Positions 45,395-53,606 of a stretch of DNA of 64,000 bases are shown one piece after another; within the stretch, counting starts at the first letter, position 1, and each line of letters opens with the position of its first letter. The notes under the pieces were generated by a model. That model was not told where the DNA came from. It did no database searches and saw only the letters and a list, made by a program, of their open reading frames with translations. The stretch is from positions 193,544 through 257,543 of the forward strand of contig JAKSUV010000001.1 in assembly GCA_024408655.1 (NCBI GenBank), in the 5' to 3' direction. Made by a program: the position numbers and the translations under genes. Origin of the DNA: Bacilli bacterium. Its GTDB lineage: Bacteria > Bacillota_I > Bacilli_A > RFN20 > CAG-826.

Positions 45395-48300
45395 ACGAGA
45401 AGATGACGCGCTTTTTAACATCTATTAACCTTAATCCGAGTGATTTTGATTTAGAGTTTGATGCGCTTTATCGTGATTCGTTTGCGAAGAATATGTGGGT
45501 GATGATGATTGCTAAATCCACCCCCTGGACCTATCCTTCTTTAAGAACTTTCTTAGATGCATTAAAGAACATTAATTATCCTTATAAGATGAGTTTTTCT
45601 TATCGCACTCATCCTCGCTTTAAAGATATTGAAGCATTATTCTTAGATTGGCACTTAGATGTGCATCATTTTCCTTTTAAGGGCAAACTAAAATTAGACG
45701 AAAACATTTTAACTTTTACCTATCTAAATAAAGAAGAAAGAGACCGTAATCTACCTATCGTAAATGATTTTATGGATTTATTAACTTTCTTTTCTTATGG
45801 CTTAAAAGCGGAAACTTTACCTAACGAAATTACTGGGCGCGTTAAGAGTCTAGAAGAGACCATTAACGAAAAACATCATGAACTAGATGAATCTGATAAA
45901 GCGAGTCAAGACGAAGAACACGCGGCTAAAGTCAAAGCGGCGGAAAATCTTTATCTAGATGAACTCGAACACAATTTAAAACTTATGCACGAAGAACGCG
46001 ACAAGAAACGGATGTTTAAGCGGGGCGATTACGAAGTCTACGAAGATTTCTTTAAGATTCCGAAAGATAAGAAAACCAATGTTGATATTGATGGAGAAGT
46101 CTATGAGGCCGCGATTCGCACCACCAAGATGGGGAAGAAGATGCTCGTTGGTGGGATTGGTAATAAAATCAGTGCGATCTCTTTCCGGGCGATGGAAAAT
46201 AAGACCACTTGTCAAATCGAAAAGATGCAGTTAATCGATAAAAATTGTAACGTTGTGAAAGGTAAACGTACCTTCACAAAAGTCCGAATTCGTGGTTGCG
46301 CAGCGATGGATGAACGGAGTCACGAAATGAGTGTGATGGTTCATTATCTTGATATCTTACCCGATGAGATTAAACGGAGTGATGACGCGAAAGAAAAGCG
46401 CGTTGAACTTCATTTACACACGAATATGTCCCAAATGGATGGCGTCGCTGGTGTAGAAGATTATATTAAGCTCGCCAAAGCCATGGGGCATAAAGCCATT
46501 GCGGTTACCGATCACGGTGTCGTTCAAGCTTTCCCTTACGCCCAAAAAGCGGCAAAGAATGATATTAAAGTGTTATACGGTTGTGAGATGTATCTAGTTG
46601 ACCGGAAACTTAATTACATCTTTAATGATTCTGATGTCCCTTTACGGGGTGCAACCTATGTATGCCTTGACTTAGAAACCACGGGTTTAAGCGCCCGCTA
46701 TGACCGCGTGATTGAATTTGGGGCGGTGAAAGTCCAAAACGATTTACCACTTGGTCAAATGGATTTATTAATTAATCCTGAATGTCCGTTAAGCGAATCG
46801 ACGAAGAACTTAACGCACATTGATGAAACAATGGTGAAAGGTCAGCCGACCTTTAAAGAACTCTGGCCCAAGATTAAAGACTTTATCGGTGATGCGATTA
46901 TCGTCACGCATAACACCGCGTTTGATATTTCGTTTTTAAATGGTGAACTTGAGCGGATGGGGCTACCACCGATTCAAAATCCGGTGATTGATACCTTATC
47001 ATTATCGCGTTATCTATTCCCCGACGCGAAAGCCCATAACCTCGGTGCCTTATCTCGTCGTCTTGAATTAGATATTTATGATGATGATAAAGCCCACCGC
47101 GCAGATTTTGACGCGAAAGTTTTAAGTGATGTTTGGAGTTCCTTATTAACAAAGTTTATTGAGAAAAATCCCAAGATGCTTCACCGCGACTTAGGTGAAT
47201 TTATGACCACGAACGATATGTTTAAACATATGCGGCCTAGTCATTGTGTGGTTTTAGCGAAAAACGCACAAGGTTTAAAAGATTTATTTAATTTAGTCAC
47301 CAAATCTCATCTTGAATATTTAGCGGAAGTCCCCAAGATTCCGCGGGACGAAATTAGTAAGGTCCGGCAAAACTTAATTATTGGTAGTGCCTGTTTTAAT
47401 GGGGAAGTATTTGAGCACGCGCATACCCGCTTAAAAAATATTTTATTAAAGACGATGAAGTTTTATGACTACATCGAGATTCAACCTTTAAGTTGTTACT
47501 ATCCTTTAATCTATAAATATAAATATTCGCGGATTGAATATAGTAATGATGAGAATGGACCAAGAGCGTATCGCTATGCTTCACCAATGCCTGAGTTAAA
47601 AAACGAAGAAGAGATTAAGCGGACGATTAAAGACATTATGGATGCAGCGGATGAACTTGGCTTACCCGTTTGCGCAACCGGGGACGTTCATTATTTAAAT
47701 CCTGAAGACAAAGTCTTCCGGGAAGTTTATATTGCGACGGATGGCATTAATCACCGAGCGCATCCGTTGTGCACTAATCCACGCGGATATGTGAAAAACC
47801 ATGACTATCATCCAGCGGGCGAACAATACTTCCATTCGACTGACGAAATGCTTGAAGAATTTAAATATTTAGGTGAAGCGAAAGCCAAAGAAATCGTGAT
47901 CACTAATCCTAATAAAATCGCAGCGATGTGTGAAGTGGTAAAGCCAGTGAAAGACCGGCTTTATACTCCCCATATTGATAACGCGGATAACCAATTACGG
48001 GAACTTGCTTATTCAAAAGCGAAAGAATTATATGGTGATCCCTTACCCAAGATGATTAGTGAGCGTCTTGAACTTGAATTATCACGGATTATTGGTGATA
48101 AGGAAAGCTATGCGGTGAACTATCTCTTAGCGCGCGAGATCGTCAAGAAAGCTAATGACGATGGTTATTTTGTTGGTAGCCGTGGTTCAGTTGGTTCATC
48201 TTTTATTGCGACTTTACTTGGCGTCACCGAAGTTAATCCATTGCCACCACATTATTATTGTTCGCATTGTAAGAAAATCATTTGGAACGAAGATCCAAAA

Positions 48301-49884
48301 TATATTTCTGGGATTGATTTACCCGCGAAGAAGTGTCCGGATTGCGGGCATGAATTAGCAAGAGACGGCCAAAATATTCCGTTTGAAACCTTCCTTGGCT
48401 TTGATGAGAAGTCGACGAAGATTCCGGATATTGATTTAAATTTCGCGAGTGTCTATCAAAGCCGGGCGCACGATTATTTAAGAGAACGCTTTGGCCGTGA
48501 CCACGTCTTCCGCGCTGGGACGATTGGGACATATAAAGATAAGATGGCCTTTGGTTGCGTGAAAGATTATTTTATTCGAAGCATGCATAAAGATTTAAGT
48601 GAAGTTTCAAAAGCCTATCAGTCATATTTAGCAAGTAAATGTACGGGTGTTAAGAAGACAACTGGTCAACATCCAGGTGGCATTATTCTTATCCCCAAAG
48701 AATTTAATGTGCATGACTTTACACCGATTCAACACCCCGCGGATGATATCGATGCAAACTGGGAAACGACGCATTTTGAATTCTCAACCATTCATGACAC
48801 GGTACTTAAACTTGATTTACTTGGTCATAAAGATCCACTGGCGCTCAAGATGATGGGAGAATTAACGGGGGTTGATTTCACCAAGATTCCTTTAGGCGAT
48901 CAACGAGTTTTGTCATTATTTACTTCGCCTGATGAACTTCATCTATCGGATAATTATCTTAAATTTAAAACGGGGACAATGGGGGTACCCGAATTTGGTA
49001 CACCCTTTGTGCAAGAAGTGCTTCAAACTGCGAAGCCTCATACCTTTAATGACTTATTAGTGGTCTCAGGCATTACGCACGGTACGGACGTGTGGCTAAA
49101 TAACGCGGAAACCTTACTCCAAAATAAAACTGCTAAATCGTTAGAGGATATTATTGGGTGCCGGGATGATATTATGATTTATTTAATGCGGCACGGGGTC
49201 CCCAATGACATCGCCTTTAAAGTCATGGAAGATGTCCGGAAAGGTCGGGGTGTCAAACAAGAATATCTTGAAGTGATGAAGATGAATGATGTCCCTGATT
49301 TCTATATTGATTCGTGTCAAAAGATTAAATATCTTTTCCCCCGGGCCCACGCAACGGCTTACGTTACGCAAGCGGTGCGGGTTGGTTATTTTAAAATCTA
49401 TCATCCACTAGCCTTCTACGCGGTTTATTTCTCAACGCGTTCCGCTCAATACGATATTGATGCTATGGTGAAAGGAAAAGAGGGTATTATTGCCCGTCTA
49501 AATGAATTAAGTAATAAGCGTGAAACGGAAAAACTTTCGACGAAAGAAGAAGATATTATTGATACACTCAAGATGGCACTTGAGATGGCGGAACGGGGTT
49601 ACCGTTTTGTTCATATTGATGTGAATAAATCAAAAGCGAGTGAGTTTGTGATTGATGAAGAGCATCAAGCCTTAATCCCACCCTTTATCGTCTTAGATGG
49701 TTTAGGTGACGCGGCAGCGGAAGGGATTGTCAAAGCCCGCGAAAAGAAGGGCTTTACGAGTATCGAAGACTTCGCGGATCGTTCGCCCGTGAGTAAGAAA
49801 CACCTGGAGCGGTTAAAGGCGATGGGGGCGTTTGGTGAAATGCGCGAAAATGAGCAATTAAGTTTATTTGATTTTTCTTATTAA
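45391..49884 (+). CDS. polC: DNA polymerase III alpha subunit, Gram-positive type
   Basis: A 1497-residue replicative polymerase. Domains in order: N-terminal region, OB-fold, a PHP domain (HLHTNMSQMDG; KAIAVTDHGVVQAF) interrupted by a DEDD 3'-5' exonuclease (CLDLETTGLSARYDRVIEFG; THNTAFDISFLN), a zinc finger (CSHCKK and CPDCGHE), the catalytic palm with PDIDLNFASVYQ, and a fingers/HhH C-terminus (FTSIEDFADRSPVSKKHLERLKAMGAF). PolC rather than DnaE as a proofreading polymerase marks Firmicutes and Mollicutes relatives. In Bacillus, proS normally sits between rasP and polC; here it is absent. Confidence 0.98.
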   Translation: MNEKMTRFLTSINLNPSDFDLEFDALYRDSFAKNMWVMMIAKSTPWTYPSLRTFLDALKNINYPYKMSFSYRTHPRFKDIEALFLDWHLDVHHFPFKGKLKLDENILTFTYLNKEERDRNLPIVNDFMDLLTFFSYGLKAETLPNEITGRVKSLEETINEKHHELDESDKASQDEEHAAKVKAAENLYLDELEHNLKLMHEERDKKRMFKRGDYEVYEDFFKIPKDKKTNVDIDGEVYEAAIRTTKMGKKMLVGGIGNKISAISFRAMENKTTCQIEKMQLIDKNCNVVKGKRTFTKVRIRGCAAMDERSHEMSVMVHYLDILPDEIKRSDDAKEKRVELHLHTNMSQMDGVAGVEDYIKLAKAMGHKAIAVTDHGVVQAFPYAQKAAKNDIKVLYGCEMYLVDRKLNYIFNDSDVPLRGATYVCLDLETTGLSARYDRVIEFGAVKVQNDLPLGQMDLLINPECPLSESTKNLTHIDETMVKGQPTFKELWPKIKDFIGDAIIVTHNTAFDISFLNGELERMGLPPIQNPVIDTLSLSRYLFPDAKAHNLGALSRRLELDIYDDDKAHRADFDAKVLSDVWSSLLTKFIEKNPKMLHRDLGEFMTTNDMFKHMRPSHCVVLAKNAQGLKDLFNLVTKSHLEYLAEVPKIPRDEISKVRQNLIIGSACFNGEVFEHAHTRLKNILLKTMKFYDYIEIQPLSCYYPLIYKYKYSRIEYSNDENGPRAYRYASPMPELKNEEEIKRTIKDIMDAADELGLPVCATGDVHYLNPEDKVFREVYIATDGINHRAHPLCTNPRGYVKNHDYHPAGEQYFHSTDEMLEEFKYLGEAKAKEIVITNPNKIAAMCEVVKPVKDRLYTPHIDNADNQLRELAYSKAKELYGDPLPKMISERLELELSRIIGDKESYAVNYLLAREIVKKANDDGYFVGSRGSVGSSFIATLLGVTEVNPLPPHYYCSHCKKIIWNEDPKYISGIDLPAKKCPDCGHELARDGQNIPFETFLGFDEKSTKIPDIDLNFASVYQSRAHDYLRERFGRDHVFRAGTIGTYKDKMAFGCVKDYFIRSMHKDLSEVSKAYQSYLASKCTGVKKTTGQHPGGIILIPKEFNVHDFTPIQHPADDIDANWETTHFEFSTIHDTVLKLDLLGHKDPLALKMMGELTGVDFTKIPLGDQRVLSLFTSPDELHLSDNYLKFKTGTMGVPEFGTPFVQEVLQTAKPHTFNDLLVVSGITHGTDVWLNNAETLLQNKTAKSLEDIIGCRDDIMIYLMRHGVPNDIAFKVMEDVRKGRGVKQEYLEVMKMNDVPDFYIDSCQKIKYLFPRAHATAYVTQAVRVGYFKIYHPLAFYAVYFSTRSAQYDIDAMVKGKEGIIARLNELSNKRETEKLSTKEEDIIDTLKMALEMAERGYRFVHIDVNKSKASEFVIDEEHQALIPPFIVLDGLGDAAAEGIVKAREKKGFTSIEDFADRSPVSKKHLERLKAMGAFGEMRENEQLSLFDFSY

Positions 49885-49905
49885 TTAACGATAATAAATA
49901 CTAGT

Positions 49906-49982
49906 CGGGACATAGCACAGTTTGGTAGTGCGCTTGGTTCGGGACCAAGAGGTCGTGGGTTCGAATCCCACTGTTCCGACCA
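49906..49982 (+). tRNA. tRNA-Pro (anticodon CGG), CCA encoded
   Basis: Full cloverleaf: acceptor CGGGACA/TGTTCCG, D-arm GCAC/GTGC, anticodon stem CTTGG/CCAAG with loop TTCGGGA (CGG at 49940-49942), T-arm GTGGG/CCCAC with GTTCGAAT, discriminator A at 49979 and CCA at 49980-49982. C1-G72 and G37 fit tRNA-Pro. Its last 15 bases recur imperfectly at 51531-51545. Confidence 0.95.
49968..49982 (+). repeat. direct repeat, left copy (candidate attachment site at tRNA-Pro 3' end)
   Basis: CCACTGTTCCGACCA, the last 15 bases of tRNA-Pro; matched 14 of 15 by 51531-51545. Confidence 0.5.
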
Positions 49983-49998
49983 TTTTTAATAAAATTAT

Positions 49999-50039
49999 TT
50001 ATACAACCTTATTGTGTTTTTAATTAAAAGTTGTATAAT
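49999..50039 (+). promoter_or_regulatory. promoter flanked by TTATACAAC/GTTGTATAA inverted repeat
   Basis: TTATACAAC (49999-50007) and GTTGTATAA (50030-50038) are perfect 9-bp arms, 22 bases apart. TTGTGT (50012-50017) and TATAAT (50034-50039) form a promoter with a 16-base spacer, the -10 lying within the right arm. The ATG follows six bases later. Confidence 0.6.
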
Positions 50040-50045
50040 AACGGC

Positions 50046-50357
50046 ATGAGTGTTATTTCTAATGTTCTCAAAGAAGAAGTCGCTAGACTAAAAGAAAATG
50101 TTAGTATCTACGAAAGATCACTAAGATCTTTACCACGTGGCAGTATTTATATCGCTAAGATTAATAATTCTTCGTTTGTATATCGAAAATTTAAAGAGAA
50201 CGGTAGAGTAATTTCTGTTTATATTGGCAAAGTCAATTCGCCTAAGTCAAATGAAGCAATTAATCAAGCAAATGAATATAAAAGAATAAAGAATAATTTA
50301 AGAGTCGCTAAAATAGAATTAAGAAAATTGGAGCGAGTATACCATATTTATAATTGA
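50046..50357 (+). CDS. small protein homologous to the N-terminal domain of the adjacent Fic protein
   Basis: A 103-residue protein from ATG 50046, chosen for its six-base distance to TATAAT. It starts with a helix, then LRSLPRGSIYIAKINNSSFVYRKF, a short beta section (ENGRVISVYIGKV) and two basic helices. The same layout (LLPYDGTPEIKT, KKYLYIRKR, TYVDVY, basic helices) opens the Fic protein encoded 97 bases on, so this looks like a free-standing copy of that accessory domain. A regulator or antitoxin-like partner is inferred from position and size only. AT-rich codon use. Confidence 0.6.
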   Translation: MSVISNVLKEEVARLKENVSIYERSLRSLPRGSIYIAKINNSSFVYRKFKENGRVISVYIGKVNSPKSNEAINQANEYKRIKNNLRVAKIELRKLERVYHIYN

Positions 50358-50404
50358 TATTAAAAAAATACAACAATGATGTTCTATTTATTTTTTGCTT
50401 GTAT

Positions 50405-50447
50405 TTAGGGAACAAATGATATAGTATGTAAAAGAAAAGTTCCCTAA
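50405..50447 (+). promoter_or_regulatory. promoter enclosed by TTAGGGAAC/GTTCCCTAA inverted repeat (candidate operator)
   Basis: TTAGGGAAC (50405-50413) and GTTCCCTAA (50439-50447), perfect 9-bp arms 25 bases apart, enclose the extended -10 TGATATAGT (50417-50425). It shares the TTANNNAAC half-site shape with the repeat before the preceding gene. Confidence 0.62.
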
Positions 50448-50454
50448 GAAGTTT

Positions 50455-51390
50455 ATGAAAAATTATAATACAATTCAAGATTTATTAAGAAATAAAACTG
50501 ATCTCGAGACTAGATTAAAGCTTTTGCCGTATGACGGAACTCCTGAAATAAAGACGATTGGCGCAAAAAAATATCTTTATATCCGAAAAAGAGTTTTCGA
50601 TAAAGTTAAATCAACTTATGTTGATGTTTATAGCGATGATCTATACAACCTTTTAGTGCGCAACAACAAAGTAGCGCGTGAATTAAGGAAACAAATTAGA
50701 TTAATTGATCGGCAGTTAGCGGAGTTAGACTACTCATCTACTGAATTAAGTAGTAAAGCGAAATTATGTATTGATTTTGCGAGAAAAAACCGCAACGTTA
50801 TTATTTATGATCAAGCCATCCTAGAAGGCATTGCCACTACTTTTCCCGACACCGAAGAAATTATTGAAAATGGAAGAATTAAAAACGCTTCGACAAATGA
50901 TGTTCAAAAATTATTAAATCTGAAACACGCATGGGAATTTATTCTTGACGAAAACGTTTTACAATCGCCAAGTGATTATTATTTATCTTCTTATGTGGCT
51001 AAATTAGTCAATGAAGGATTTTATCAAGAAGGCGGAAGAATCAGAGGAGTACCAGTTAAGATTGGCGGGACTTCCTACATTCCACCACTTCCAATTGAAC
51101 AATTGGTCAAAGAAGAATTTAACAAAATCTTAAGCCAAAAAATCGGCGCGATTGATATAGCGATTGAACTTTGCTTATACATCATGAAAACACAAGTATA
51201 TAATGACGGAAATAAAAGAACCGCGGTAATTGTTGCTAATCATTATTTAATAGCACAAGGGATTGGTCTATTGATAATCGACGCCAAAAATGTATCTAAA
51301 TTTAAAAAACTCTTAATTAATTTTTATGAAGGCACTGATGTAGTTAGTATAAAAAAATTTCTCCATACTTGTGTCATGACTATCAAATAA
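50455..51390 (+). CDS. Fic-domain protein with altered catalytic motif
   Basis: A 311-residue protein. Residues 1-~90 form the accessory domain shared with the small upstream gene. Then comes an inhibitory-helix-like segment AILEGIATTFPDTEEIIENG (E124) and a Fic core with RIRGVPVKIGGTSYIPPLP (flap) and QVYNDGNKRTA at 247-257. Canonical Fic motif is HPFxDGNxR; the catalytic His is Gln here and Pro-Phe is Val-Tyr, while DGNKR is intact. Classical AMP transfer may therefore be lost or altered. The gene lies in an AT-rich island downstream of tRNA-Pro. A toxin-antitoxin or regulatory role is inferred. Confidence 0.78.
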   Translation: MKNYNTIQDLLRNKTDLETRLKLLPYDGTPEIKTIGAKKYLYIRKRVFDKVKSTYVDVYSDDLYNLLVRNNKVARELRKQIRLIDRQLAELDYSSTELSSKAKLCIDFARKNRNVIIYDQAILEGIATTFPDTEEIIENGRIKNASTNDVQKLLNLKHAWEFILDENVLQSPSDYYLSSYVAKLVNEGFYQEGGRIRGVPVKIGGTSYIPPLPIEQLVKEEFNKILSQKIGAIDIAIELCLYIMKTQVYNDGNKRTAVIVANHYLIAQGIGLLIIDAKNVSKFKKLLINFYEGTDVVSIKKFLHTCVMTIK

Positions 51391-51599
51391 ATTATTAAAG
51401 TCTATCAAATTATCAAGGAAAGCAATTTGCAAAAAATGCAAACTCCTAATTTTTGACAATGCTTTAGTCGCCCAACCTAAACCATTATTGCTAAGATAGT
51501 CGCTAGTCTTTTAAGCAAATAGATTAAGGTCCACTGTTCTGACCACTTTTTTGTTTAAAAGGTATATAATCTTTATTATTCAGGTTAGGAAGAAAAACA
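51391..51599. other. 209-base intergenic region at the right edge of the Fic island
   Basis: It holds a weak hairpin TTTGCA/TGCAAA (51426-51442) followed by a T-rich stretch, which may terminate the fic gene. The partial tRNA-Pro repeat is at 51531-51545, and a TATAAT at 51565-51570 serves the next gene. No coding frame of note is seen. Confidence 0.5.
51531..51545 (+). repeat. direct repeat, right copy of tRNA-Pro 3' end
   Basis: CCACTGTTCTGACCA, differing at one base from the 3' end of tRNA-Pro at 49968-49982; bounds the two-gene Fic island. No cloverleaf can be formed around it. Confidence 0.55.
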
Positions 51600-52502
51600 A
51601 TGAACAAATTTTTAAAACGTAATTTATTAGGCATGCCAATGATTTGTGCTATAGGTATTTTAGGCGTCATGCTAATTTCTATCCTAGTCGGATCATTTTT
51701 AGATTTTGATATCGATGCTGCTTTATATAATAAAACCGTTATCGGTGATCATTTTGCGACTTATGGGTCAATTATTTCCTATTGTTTATATCCAGCAGCG
51801 GGCATGTGTTTATTTAAAGCTTTTAAAAAGAAAGGCGGGAATTATACTTTCTTAGCTTGGGTATTATTAGTAATTTCTGTGTTCGTAGCCGCTTATTCTT
51901 CCGATAATTATAACGGTGACAAATTAAGAAAAGTTCTTGGTGATTTTACCGGTGCATGGTTTGTTAGTGTCTTAATTTGGGTTCTTATTTATGCCTGGGT
52001 GCCAGTCGCTTGTTATTTTATCATTGACGACACTCATCCCGAACGTTTAATTATGGTAGGCGCAACGATTTTAGTGGCAGGTGTGATTAGCGATTGGGCT
52101 AACTCGTGGCTGAAACTACTAGCCTCACGGCCACGCTATTATTATTTACTTGAACAACATCCGGGTCATGAAAGAGAGTTTTTCCGCAATTGGTGGGAAT
52201 GGCTTCCATATACCGCTGGTAAGGAAGATGGCCTCAAGAGTTGGCCTAGTATCAATATGACGATTGCGACGATGGCGTTTATGTATCCTGCATTAGTTAG
52301 TAATTTTAAGAAATCTAGCAAGATGGTTGAATATATTGTCTTCGGTCTTGCTTGTGCGTATGTCATCCTTTATGGTTATAACCGTATCCACATGGGTAAA
52401 CATTCTTTAACCGATGTTGCCTTCGGTGCTTTATTTACCTATATTGTCTTTGCGTTTGTCTATCAAGGATTTGATTTGTCCTTGAAAAGAGCAAATAAGT
52501 AA
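51600..52502 (+). CDS. PAP2-like membrane phosphatase family protein
   Basis: A 300-residue protein with about six hydrophobic helices. PAP2 landmarks are recognisable: KLLASRPR (KxxxxxxRP), WPSINMT in place of the PSGH motif, and YNRIHMGKHSLTDVAFG (RxxxxxHxxxD). The His of motif 2 is replaced, so activity may be altered, although motifs 1 and 3 are preserved. Active members dephosphorylate undecaprenyl pyrophosphate or phosphatidate outside the membrane. GGAAGA precedes the ATG, and TATAAT at 51565-51570 is the likely -10. Confidence 0.75.
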   Translation: MNKFLKRNLLGMPMICAIGILGVMLISILVGSFLDFDIDAALYNKTVIGDHFATYGSIISYCLYPAAGMCLFKAFKKKGGNYTFLAWVLLVISVFVAAYSSDNYNGDKLRKVLGDFTGAWFVSVLIWVLIYAWVPVACYFIIDDTHPERLIMVGATILVAGVISDWANSWLKLLASRPRYYYLLEQHPGHEREFFRNWWEWLPYTAGKEDGLKSWPSINMTIATMAFMYPALVSNFKKSSKMVEYIVFGLACAYVILYGYNRIHMGKHSLTDVAFGALFTYIVFAFVYQGFDLSLKRANK

Positions 52503-52589
52503 CGAACGATACTAATTTAAAATTAGCTGTTTTGGCTGTTTTTTTGATATGTAATAAAAGCGGTGTTAATAACAAGATTAAACGTTTCG

Positions 52590-53543
52590 CTATTTAACCT
52601 CCGAATCTGGTGGATATATAGGTTGAATTGTACCATAAGTAAAGTTCATTGTGCCGTATATTGTATGTGTATCCTCAGAAAAATACTCATAGGCAAAAAA
52701 AGTCAAACGGTTTTTATAAAATGCTAGCGCATAGGTGTAAGGTTTAGAAGCGAATGTACCAGTAAAAAAGTATCCGTGTCTTTCTTGATCATATGAGTCT
52801 TTAATGGTGTCATAAGTAATCTCGCGCGCATCTAATTGTTGTTTAACACTAAAGTTTGTTGGTTTTAAGAATTCATCTGCTTCAGCGGATTTTTCTTCGC
52901 TCCATTCTTTCCAACCTTCGCGCGTTTTTTTAACATATTCATCTTCATTCATTTTTTTAACATAACTTTCTTCGGCGGGGTAAACAATATTTCCCGTGGC
53001 GTCTATTCTTCTAGAAAACTTATGATAGATAGTTGGTGAAATATAATCTTCAAGATATTGTAAGGATGCAATTGAGCCACTCGAAACCACCCCTGATTCA
53101 TATGAACGTTGCGCGTATTCAATCTCGGGGTCAGCCATAGTCACTGCTTGGATAAATGTCTGCTCGTTGACATGGAAGTAGTTATCACTATTATCTTTAT
53201 AAGCTGTAACTGTAATATCATCAACGATCGGTAGAGATAAAGTAGCGCTTTCTTTATCATCATTAAACTTATATTCGTAGTCTTTACCTTTTTCGCCTAC
53301 TCTTTCGCCAATTAAAACCGTTAAATCGTCTGGGAAGGGTAAATCAGCGGTGGGTGGGACATAGCCTTCTTGAAGTTTTAAGGTAAGAGTAACTGGCTTC
53401 TTTTCGTCTTTTTGATAATGGCGCTCATTATTTAATAATAGGTAGTCACTATTAAAGACAAACGAACAAATGGTGTTATTTTGACAACCAAATAATGATG
53501 GGGTAGCGAGTACCGCTAATAATAAATAAACTTTTCCTTTCAT
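52590..53543 (-). CDS. lipoprotein of unknown function
   Basis: About 317 residues. ATG at 53543 follows GTGAGGTT and opens a signal peptide MKGKVYLLLAVLATPSLFGC with lipobox LFGC. An N-terminal beta-rich segment (~25-130: LNNERHYQKDEKKPVTLTL, SLPIVDDITVTAYKDN) resembles the lead-in of other lipoproteins here. The rest is mixed and polar without a recognised domain. It follows the amino-acid transporter genes on the same strand by about 60 bases but has its own ribosome site and a TATAAT at 53570-53565. Probably surface-exposed. Confidence 0.68.
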   Translation of the reverse strand: MKGKVYLLLAVLATPSLFGCQNNTICSFVFNSDYLLLNNERHYQKDEKKPVTLTLKLQEGYVPPTADLPFPDDLTVLIGERVGEKGKDYEYKFNDDKESATLSLPIVDDITVTAYKDNSDNYFHVNEQTFIQAVTMADPEIEYAQRSYESGVVSSGSIASLQYLEDYISPTIYHKFSRRIDATGNIVYPAEESYVKKMNEDEYVKKTREGWKEWSEEKSAEADEFLKPTNFSVKQQLDAREITYDTIKDSYDQERHGYFFTGTFASKPYTYALAFYKNRLTFFAYEYFSEDTHTIYGTMNFTYGTIQPIYPPDSEVK

Positions 53544-53606
53544 AAATATAACCTCACTAAGAAAATTATATAACAAAAGTAAGGAGTTATAATTACGTTA
53601 TTGGAA

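Noticed and set aside
51455-51545. A second tRNA gene suggested by the tRNA-like end CCACTGTTCTGACCA
   Set aside because: No D-arm, anticodon stem or T-arm can be folded upstream; only the last 15 bases match tRNA-Pro.
52512-52547. Terminator after the PAP2 gene (CTAATTT/AAATTAG palindrome with a later T run)
   Set aside because: The stem is purely AT-rich with a one-base loop and the T run lies about 15 bases beyond it; evidence is too weak for a feature.
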